DNA of 64,000 nt, from NCBI GenBank assembly GCA_027624035.1, contig JAQBUI010000005.1, positions 46,661 through 110,660 on the forward strand, given 5' to 3'. The notes below the pieces were generated by a model, which worked only from the letters and a program-made list of their open reading frames with translations, was not told the DNA's origin and made no database searches. Made by a program: the position numbers and the translations under genes. Numbering within the stretch: position 1 is the first letter of the stretch; each line of letters begins with the position of its first letter. Positions 56,956 through 64,000 of the stretch are shown here, piece by piece. Source of the DNA: Pseudomonadota bacterium. Its GTDB lineage: Bacteria; Pseudomonadota; Gammaproteobacteria; Pseudomonadales; Azotimanducaceae.

Positions 56956-57675
56956 CTAGGGCAGCAGTTCTTCCCGCCGGTTGCCCCTGACGAAGGCAAG
57001 GCCAAGGATGGCGGCCATGACGAGGGCCATTGCGATACGGTTCTGTACCGTCCAGGCAAGCAGTTCTTCGTCGGAAGTGAACTGCTGGCTGCCCTCGGCG
57101 AGGGTATAGGGATTGAAAAATGGCGTAAAGCGAAGCTGGTTGTCGCCGAACCCCGTCAGGATGCCGTTGGCTGCCAGGACCACCAGGGTGGTGATGACGG
57201 CGCTCGCCTCGGACTTGAAGAGGGCGCCCATGGCCATCGCAATGATCATATAGAAGCAGGCTGCCTGCAGCGAGCCGTACAGCATTCCGGGCGGAAATGG
57301 CGTAAACAGCGCCCAGACGCATAGCGCCAGCAGGCATTCAGCGGCAATCAGCGTCAGCAGGCTGGCCGCGAGCTTGATCCACCAGAGCCGTTCCACACCA
57401 CCGGGAACGGTATAGGCAATCTCCAGGCTCCGGTCGTCGATTTCGCCCGCGATGATGCGCATCCCCAGGAAGACGCCGAGCGCCGTTAACGGTACGGCGA
57501 TCATTCCCTGAACATCGCCGGGAGAGACCGCGCCCGCATCACCATTGATGAAGAATCTGACCCCCGCCTGAAACAATGGCCAGGCGAGAGGCAGCAGCGG
57601 CAGCACCCAGAACCGGTGGCCTGCCAGCACCAGCATGGCAAGACGTAGAAACGGCAGATCTACAACAGGCTTCAT
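56956..57675 (-). CDS. ABC-2-type transporter permease
   Basis: About six TM segments; MRIIAGEIDDRSLEIAYTVPGG typical of ABC-2 permeases; start overlaps upstream stop (ATGA). Confidence 0.75.
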   Translation of the reverse strand: MKPVVDLPFLRLAMLVLAGHRFWVLPLLPLAWPLFQAGVRFFINGDAGAVSPGDVQGMIAVPLTALGVFLGMRIIAGEIDDRSLEIAYTVPGGVERLWWIKLAASLLTLIAAECLLALCVWALFTPFPPGMLYGSLQAACFYMIIAMAMGALFKSEASAVITTLVVLAANGILTGFGDNQLRFTPFFNPYTLAEGSQQFTSDEELLAWTVQNRIAMALVMAAILGLAFVRGNRREELLP

Positions 57676-60600
57676 GCGAATGCCTCCGTCTGGGACAGCA
57701 GCCACATGTATCCGTCCTCGAGCGTCGCGGGCAGCGGTGTTGCCGTGGTGGCCGGTTTGTCGGCGTGAATCAGTCTGTGAATGACGGCGCCGTCGGCAGC
57801 GGGTGTCTCCTGGGACCGGATCACCCCGTCCGGCAATGAGACCTCGTTAGACGGGGAACGCAATTCCCACACGCGACCATTTGCCACTCTGGCAAGGGCC
57901 CCGGTTTCGCCGTCATAGACCAGGTGTCCCCTGGCGATCACCAGCACCCGATCACAGGCAACTGCCACGTCTTCCACGACATGAGTGGACATCAGCACGA
58001 TTCGGTCCCGGGCCAGTCGGGACAGCAGATTCCGGAACCGGATTCGCTCCCTGGGATCGAGCCCCACCGTGGGTTCATCGACGATGATGATGGGGGGCAG
58101 GCGCAGCAGGGCTCGGGCCACGGCCACCCGTTGCCGCATGCCTCCGGACAGCGAGGCGATTCGTTCGTCTACCTTGTCGGTGAGCCCCACTTCCGTCAGC
58201 AGGCCATCCACCCGCTGCTGACGTTCGGCAGGCGGGATGTTATACAGGGCGGCGTACCAGGACAGGTACTCCCTGGGTGACATGCCGCCAGGCATTCCGG
58301 CATCCTGTGGCAGGTAGCCGACCCATTCGGCCAGATGGCGCTGAATCTTTGGCATGGGAACGCCGCCAACACGGATGGTGCCGCGTGTAGGGTCCATCAC
58401 GCCCGCCAGCTGGCGCAAGAGTGTCGTTTTACCGGCACCGTTAGGCCCGAGAATTCCAATCATGCCCCGGTCGATGTTGAAATGAATGCCAGCCAGGGCC
58501 TCGATGGGCCGGACTGGCAGGTCGGGTCCGGCCAGTCGAATGGACCAGTCGCGCCAGATGGAGGTCAGCCTGCCAGCCGGTCGGCGGCTATTGTTGTTCA
58601 CTGAGGCTTGTTTCGCCGTGCGACGCAGGCTCTGTGCGAGCAGTAACACCAGCGCGGCAATACCACAGACGAAGTACACTCCAGGCAGGACGAGCCCATT
58701 GACGTAGGGCACGATGGCTTCGTGTGACGTGAAGGCGGCCAGTGCCAGCCAGGGCAGTGCGAGGGTAATGGCAGGTTCGAATCGCCCGGCGGAATCGCCC
58801 CGGAATCGTCGAACGGCGATCAGCAGTCGCCCCAGCATCAGGCTCGCGACCAACCAGAAAAAGACCTGCCAGAAAGCGGACTGCACCATGAGGGCCAGGG
58901 TAGCGCCACCTGTAACGCCCAGTCCCAGTGGAATCAGGCTGTCGCGGGCATCCTCCTTGAGGCTGGTGGAGCCGCCCCGGGCGCTGACTGCGCTCCTGAA
59001 GACCGATGGGGCCATGAGTCCCCGCCGGATGGCGCCCGGCATGCCATAGGTCTTGTGCAGAAATCTGACTACCAGAGACGGTGGGCCGCCGGCCGTGTCA
59101 GGCACGGGAATATCCGATGGCCTGAATATCATCACGACGATGGCCAGAAGTGCCGACGCGGTCAGTATTGTCAGCACCGACTGCCACAGCATCGACGTAA
59201 CGGTATCGGACAGGATCAGCGTGCCCATGATCAGCACGGTACCCAGCATCCAGGCCAGCACCAGCCAGGGGCCAACCCTGCTGAAGATGTCATCGACCCG
59301 GCGCAACAGGATGTATCCGACGGGCATCACCAGCAGCGTCAGAAGACCGGACGTAATCAATCCGCCAATGACAATGATGGCGAACGGTGGCCAGATCTCA
59401 TTTTCCCGACCTGATGTGATGGCGAGGGGCCAGAGGCCCGCGATGGTCGTGGCGGTGGTCATGAGTACCGGGCGGGTTCGTTCCCGCACCGCGCCGTAAG
59501 CTGCCGAACCCAGTTTCCAGCCGCCTTCACGGGTCAGTTGCTGCATCCGGTCGACCAGCAGGATGGCGGGGTTTACGGTCAGACCCACCAGCACCAGGGC
59601 ACCAAGTGCCGCCATCATGCTGAACGCCGTGCCAGACAGCGCCAGCGCCCATACGGCGCCCAGCAGCGTGATCGGCAGTGCCAGCAGCACCAGTATCGGC
59701 AGCGTCAGCGATTCAAAGGTCATTGCCAGAACCAGAAACAGCAGCCCCAGCGCGGGAAATCCCACCCGCCGTGTCCAGGAAGTTGTGGTGTCTTCTTCCT
59801 GGGTTTCGACCGCGGTGCCCCGGGGGCGTGGAATGGCACTGATGGCCTCGGCGATCTGTTCCTCGATGGCAATGCGTGACGGCCCTGTCTGGGGTATGTC
59901 GCCGCGCAGTCGATACCGCACAGTGAGTTCCCGGCGGCCGTTGTGATGGGCAATCACAGGAGGAGCCGGCATCTTGCGAATATCCGCCAGATGGTCGATG
60001 GGGTGCACGCCCGAGGGGGTCTGCACCCGCAGGCGGCCCAATTCCTGCAGGCCGATGTTCTCTTCCCTGGCGCTGCGGCGCTCTACCACCAGGGGCAGCT
60101 CGCGGCCGTTATCCAGCACGAAGCCGGTGTCCATTCGCTGGCCCTCGCGGCCGGCGAGAGACAGTATGGGAGTGACCTGGCTGAAGCTGAGGCCCAGGGC
60201 CTCAAAGGTTGACCTGACTGGTGAGAGCCAGTATTCGCTCATCCCGGGACGGACGCTCGTCCAGGCATCTTCAACCTGGGGCAGGGACTCAAGCCGGGCC
60301 TCCACGCTGCTTGCCAGATCGGTCAGTACCCGGGTATCGGGCCCCGACAGAATGATTTCCGCCGGAGCGCCACGAAAGGCTTCACCGGGGGACTGGTTGC
60401 CGCCTGCGGAACCGTTCCTGCGTTCGTCTCCCGGGCGAAGGATTTCCAGACCCTGGACAGATTTCGCAGCCTTACGGACCAGGCTCCAGATCTGCTGCAC
60501 TTCAAAGTCGGCAGGCAGATCATCGTGGTCGATAAAGCTGATGGTCAGCCCTGCGCCATCTGGCTCAATCAACGCTTCGACGGTCTCGACAGCCGGATGC

Positions 60601-62402
60601 CCGGTCAGCGCCCGTTCGAGGTGGGCAATGGCATCACTGGCGATGTCGATGGTGCGGTCGCTGGGGAAGCGGGCGGCAATCTGGATCTGTTCCGGTCGTG
60701 TGGCCTCCGAGGCATCGCTGTTGGACACCACCCACGGCAGCGCGATGATCACCGTAATCAGAATGGCACCCACAGTACTCGCCAGCAGTGTCGCTGGCTG
60801 GCGCAGCGCGGCGGCCACGATGCCGGTGAAGATGATCCGGGCGGGGTCCGGTTTGCGCAGGTTGCCCCGCAGTTGGCGTCGGCGTCGATTTTCAAGCAGG
60901 CGCCTGGCGGCGGCGGGAGCGGCCAGCCGATGCGCCAGCAGCGGCACCAGGCCTACTGCCACCAGCAGCGATGCCAGCAGCGGCAACAGGATCGCCAGAC
61001 TGACGACAGCAATCAGGCTGCGCATCATTTCATCATCCATCTCTACCACGGCGGCAGGCAGGAATACGACGGCCGTGGTGGCGCTGGCCGCGGCAATGGC
61101 GCGCACGGTGCGCCGCAACCCCTCACGGGTGGCGGCTTCGATGGGTTGGTCACGTTCAAGGCCACGGGAGATGGCTTCAAATACCACCACGCTGTTGTCG
61201 ACAACGAGGCCAATCGCCATCATCAGGCCAAACAGGGAAACCAGGTTCAACGACTGCCCGCTGATGTACAGCAGCGACAGCGCCGCCATCAGACTGACCG
61301 GAACGGCAATCGCGACCACAGCAACGGCCCGCCACTCGCGCAGGAAGAAAAACAGCACCACCAATGCAATCAGAAAGCCCGATGCGCCCAGCCGGGAGAG
61401 CCTCGATATCTGTTCTTCCACGGCTTCGGCGGCATCGAAGTTAATGACCAGATCGAGCCCCTGGGCGGCCGTTTCATTGCGCACTTCTTCCACCCGTTCA
61501 CGAAGCGTGCGGCCGAGACGAACCAGGTTGGAGCCCTGTTCCTGGAACACCACCAGGCCCACGGCGGGTCTGCCGTTGACCCGGAGCAGCCGTTCTTCCT
61601 CCCCGGTGCCGAGCTCGACCTCCCCGACATGGCGCAGCAAGCCAGGGCTGTTCCAGGCGACCCTGGAATCTGCCAGCGCATCAACCCCGATCGGGCGGCC
61701 GTCCAGCACCACGGCAGTGCGGCCGCTTTCATCTTCCAGCGCGCCCACATAGCGCATCCGACCGACTGCTCGCTGAACCATGCTGACGATGCTATCGAGG
61801 GTCAGGCCGATGGAGGTTGCCCTCATCGGGTCTACCGTCACGTTAACCTGCTTGCGGGCGCCACCGGACGCCTGGGCCTGGCTGACGCCGGATATCACGG
61901 CGAATCTCGGTGCGATGATCTGCTCGGTCAGGTCATACAGGGCATCCCGGTCACTTTCGTCTGCGCCCAGGATGTGGATCATCATGGCAAGGTCCGAGAT
62001 GGCGCCTGTGCCGGCGGCCCTGACGTTCATCCAGGCGCCACGGGGCTGTTCCCGCTGCATTTCGGTCACCACCCGCTGCAGTTCGAGTTCCCGGATCTTG
62101 ATGTTGACGCCCGGGTCGAAGCGGACCGTAAAGTTGCCAGAAGGTCCCTGGACCTGCCCCCAGGTCTCCGAGACACCCGACATGGCGGAAACCTTTGCCT
62201 GCAGGGGCAGCAGGATGTCCCGTTCGATCACCTCAGGTTCGCTGCCCGGCCGGTAGAACTGAACGTTGATCCGGTTGCCGACCAGTGTGGGAAACAGCTC
62301 AACGGGCATCTTGAGCCACGCGACCATTCCCAGCAGCAGAATGCCGAGAAAGAACATCGACACCGCCACAGGTCGATGGATCGGCAGCATGAGGAATCCC
62401 AC
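57672..62402 (-). CDS. RND efflux permease fused to additional TM region and C-terminal ABC ATPase domain (1576 aa)
   Basis: N-terminal RND features (PVELFPTLVGNRINVQFYRPGSEPEVIERDI, GLVVDNSVVVFEAISRG, VGLTVNPAILLVDRM, RTRPVLMTTATTIAGLWPLA); C-terminal GPNGAGKTTLL (Walker A), LSGGMRQRVAVARALL (signature), IIIVDEPTVGLD (Walker B), STHVVED (H-loop) in the same frame without a stop. Confidence 0.85.
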   Translation of the reverse strand: MGFLMLPIHRPVAVSMFFLGILLLGMVAWLKMPVELFPTLVGNRINVQFYRPGSEPEVIERDILLPLQAKVSAMSGVSETWGQVQGPSGNFTVRFDPGVNIKIRELELQRVVTEMQREQPRGAWMNVRAAGTGAISDLAMMIHILGADESDRDALYDLTEQIIAPRFAVISGVSQAQASGGARKQVNVTVDPMRATSIGLTLDSIVSMVQRAVGRMRYVGALEDESGRTAVVLDGRPIGVDALADSRVAWNSPGLLRHVGEVELGTGEEERLLRVNGRPAVGLVVFQEQGSNLVRLGRTLRERVEEVRNETAAQGLDLVINFDAAEAVEEQISRLSRLGASGFLIALVVLFFFLREWRAVAVVAIAVPVSLMAALSLLYISGQSLNLVSLFGLMMAIGLVVDNSVVVFEAISRGLERDQPIEAATREGLRRTVRAIAAASATTAVVFLPAAVVEMDDEMMRSLIAVVSLAILLPLLASLLVAVGLVPLLAHRLAAPAAARRLLENRRRRQLRGNLRKPDPARIIFTGIVAAALRQPATLLASTVGAILITVIIALPWVVSNSDASEATRPEQIQIAARFPSDRTIDIASDAIAHLERALTGHPAVETVEALIEPDGAGLTISFIDHDDLPADFEVQQIWSLVRKAAKSVQGLEILRPGDERRNGSAGGNQSPGEAFRGAPAEIILSGPDTRVLTDLASSVEARLESLPQVEDAWTSVRPGMSEYWLSPVRSTFEALGLSFSQVTPILSLAGREGQRMDTGFVLDNGRELPLVVERRSAREENIGLQELGRLRVQTPSGVHPIDHLADIRKMPAPPVIAHHNGRRELTVRYRLRGDIPQTGPSRIAIEEQIAEAISAIPRPRGTAVETQEEDTTTSWTRRVGFPALGLLFLVLAMTFESLTLPILVLLALPITLLGAVWALALSGTAFSMMAALGALVLVGLTVNPAILLVDRMQQLTREGGWKLGSAAYGAVRERTRPVLMTTATTIAGLWPLAITSGRENEIWPPFAIIVIGGLITSGLLTLLVMPVGYILLRRVDDIFSRVGPWLVLAWMLGTVLIMGTLILSDTVTSMLWQSVLTILTASALLAIVVMIFRPSDIPVPDTAGGPPSLVVRFLHKTYGMPGAIRRGLMAPSVFRSAVSARGGSTSLKEDARDSLIPLGLGVTGGATLALMVQSAFWQVFFWLVASLMLGRLLIAVRRFRGDSAGRFEPAITLALPWLALAAFTSHEAIVPYVNGLVLPGVYFVCGIAALVLLLAQSLRRTAKQASVNNNSRRPAGRLTSIWRDWSIRLAGPDLPVRPIEALAGIHFNIDRGMIGILGPNGAGKTTLLRQLAGVMDPTRGTIRVGGVPMPKIQRHLAEWVGYLPQDAGMPGGMSPREYLSWYAALYNIPPAERQQRVDGLLTEVGLTDKVDERIASLSGGMRQRVAVARALLRLPPIIIVDEPTVGLDPRERIRFRNLLSRLARDRIVLMSTHVVEDVAVACDRVLVIARGHLVYDGETGALARVANGRVWELRSPSNEVSLPDGVIRSQETPAADGAVIHRLIHADKPATTATPLPATLEDGYMWLLSQTEAFA

Positions 62403-62403
62403 G

Positions 62404-64000
62404 TCAGCGGCCCGGGCTGGATGCCGGACGGTGGCGGATGCTGTCCAGGATCAGATACAGGCAGGGCAGCACCACAATCGAGCCAACGGTCGAGGCAATG
62501 ATCCCGCTGATGATCGTCATAGCCATCGGGGCACGTAATGCCGCGCCTTCACCGGAACCATACAGCAGCGGCGCCAGCACCAGGACGGTGGTCAGGGTGG
62601 TCATGATAATCGGCCGCAGGCGGATGCCGGCGGCGGCCACCAGCGCGTCGACGCGTTCCTGGCCGTCGGCCATCAACTGCCTGGCGGTTGAGATCAGCAG
62701 CACCGCATCGTTGACTGCGACTCCGGCGAGAACAATCAACCCCATCATGGCCATCACGCCGATGGGCTCACCGAGTGGTGTCAGCGCCAGCGCGACCCCA
62801 ATCATCGCAATCGGGATGGCTGCCAGTACGGTAATGGGATGGATGAAGGATTCGAATGACCCGGCGAGCACCATCAATACCAGCACAAGAGCCAGGATAC
62901 CGGCCAGCTTGAGTTCGCCGAAGGTTCTGGCGCGTTCTGCCTCATCGCCACGAAGCTGGGCGTGGAGCCCTGGGGACAGGGCCTCGTCAGCCAGCAGCTT
63001 GTTGACCGCGGCGATCGCCTCAGGATAGGAGACGCCATCGGCGATCTCTGCGGTGACCTGGGCGGTTCTTCGCTGGTCCCGCCGGAAGATCTCCCGGGCA
63101 CCTTCTGTCTGCACGAAGGTGGCGATCTCTCCTACCGCCACCTTCTGCCCTTGTGCGCCCCGGAACACGATCTGGCTCAATGACTCCCGGGTGGCTGGGG
63201 TGCCTCGGAGATTGACCGGTCTGTCCTCGTCACCCATGGACAATGTGGTGACATCACGGCCATTGAGGCTGGCTTCGAGCACCAGTGACAGGGTTCGCAG
63301 GTCGATGCCCAGACCATCGGCCATGGTTCGATTCAGCACGATGCGAAGCTCAGGTGGCCCCCCTTCGAAGGACGAACGAACGTTCCACAGTTCCGGCAAG
63401 GCCGCCATCCGGGTTTGAATCTGGTCCGTTCCCCGGCGCAGGTCCGGTAAAGCCTGGCCCGAAATTTCCACCATTACCGGCGGGCCGCCACTGCCGAGGG
63501 CACTTGCCAGCGCGCCTGATCCTACCTCCCAGTCCACCGTGGTCGTGGGGAGCGATGTCAGTTCTGGCGTCACGGCTTCCGCGATCTGCCTGCCCGTAGG
63601 GCCACCTGCGCCGACCCGCACTGTAATCCGTGCGGTGTTTTCCTCGGTCAGTTCGGTTCGGATCAACCGGCTGTCTTCCGGCAGCCGTCCGATCTCGGAG
63701 AGCATGGCTTCGAGGTGCTCGCCCGTTGCCTGCTCGACCAGGGATTCAATGCTCTGGACCACGCGGCTGGTGGATTCAACCCGTTGCCCGGACGGACCCA
63801 CGATTCGTATCGAAAACTGCCTGGGGTCCGAGGCGGGTAACAGCTCGGTACCCAGATTCAATAGTGAGAAACCGGCCAGGCCTGCCAGCACTGTTGCCAC
63901 GAGGACAGTGATCAGGGGCCTTGCCAGCAGGCGGCGAACCAGTTGCTCTACTGCCAGGCGATATCGGGGCGTGACGCTCCGGGCTTCGGGATTGTATCCA
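62404..64000 (-). CDS. RND efflux permease (N-terminus beyond window edge)
   Basis: FGELKLAGILALVLVLMVLAGSFESFIHPITVLAAIPIAMIGVALAL; GLIVLAGVAVNDAVLLIS; RLRPIIMTTLTTVLVLAPLL. Frame stays open to 64000 (EARSVTPRYRLAVEQLVRRLLARPLITVLV). Confidence 0.85.
   Translation of the reverse strand, partial: GYNPEARSVTPRYRLAVEQLVRRLLARPLITVLVATVLAGLAGFSLLNLGTELLPASDPRQFSIRIVGPSGQRVESTSRVVQSIESLVEQATGEHLEAMLSEIGRLPEDSRLIRTELTEENTARITVRVGAGGPTGRQIAEAVTPELTSLPTTTVDWEVGSGALASALGSGGPPVMVEISGQALPDLRRGTDQIQTRMAALPELWNVRSSFEGGPPELRIVLNRTMADGLGIDLRTLSLVLEASLNGRDVTTLSMGDEDRPVNLRGTPATRESLSQIVFRGAQGQKVAVGEIATFVQTEGAREIFRRDQRRTAQVTAEIADGVSYPEAIAAVNKLLADEALSPGLHAQLRGDEAERARTFGELKLAGILALVLVLMVLAGSFESFIHPITVLAAIPIAMIGVALALTPLGEPIGVMAMMGLIVLAGVAVNDAVLLISTARQLMADGQERVDALVAAAGIRLRPIIMTTLTTVLVLAPLLYGSGEGAALRAPMAMTIISGIIASTVGSIVVLPCLYLILDSIRHRPASSPGR

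Noticed and set aside
59974-62501. Long plus-strand ORFs (59974-61752, 592 aa; 60525-62501, 658 aa)
   Set aside because: Antisense to the RND-ABC fusion; compositions are Ser/Thr/Arg- or Gln/His-rich low complexity typical of antisense reading of GC-rich genes; no domain motifs.
1-64000. tRNA/rRNA genes
   Set aside because: No recognisable tRNA cloverleaf or conserved rRNA stretch was noticed by eye; tRNAscan-SE/Infernal would be needed to exclude them.

Overview
A 64 kb gammaproteobacterial-type chromosomal segment (inferred from gene families), with about 50 supportable protein-coding genes and no recognisable rRNA, tRNA or CRISPR. The left two thirds is mostly metabolic and housekeeping: DEAD-box helicase, K+ channel plus DUF6394, SDR, BVMO, PhyH and TauD dioxygenases, alpha/beta hydrolases, SdsA-type alkylsulfatase, PhoR-like kinase, D-aminoacylase-like amidohydrolase. 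Three blocks stand out. (1) 37.2-43.9 kb: a complete Mtr-type extracellular electron transfer conduit (heme-binding cytochrome, decaheme MtrA/DmsE, MtrB/PioB barrel, decaheme MtrC/OmcA lipoprotein, tetraheme CymA/NapC-like), followed by a His/Met/Cys-rich small protein and a CusCBA-type heavy-metal RND system. (2) 56.9-64.0 kb: an unusual exporter operon in which an RND permease is fused in one uninterrupted 1576-codon ORF to extra TM helices and a complete ABC ATPase domain. It is preceded by a second RND permease (cut by the window edge) and followed, with an ATGA overlap, by an ABC-2-type permease. This is the best candidate for an undescribed system. (3) Intergenic repeats: an ~86-bp family in direct and inverted copies at four loci, a ~143-bp MITE-like element with terminal inverted repeats and a covarying hairpin, and REP-like GGGTCAGAGTCGAATT elements including a perfect 42-bp palindrome. 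Smaller oddities: a mini-protein with an SSB-type DYDDDIPF tail, a VapBC locus whose antitoxin lacks its N-terminus, two homopolymer-associated frameshifts, a 5'-truncated MFS gene, and a PP2C-STAS fusion. Everything was read by eye; no similarity search or structure prediction was run.
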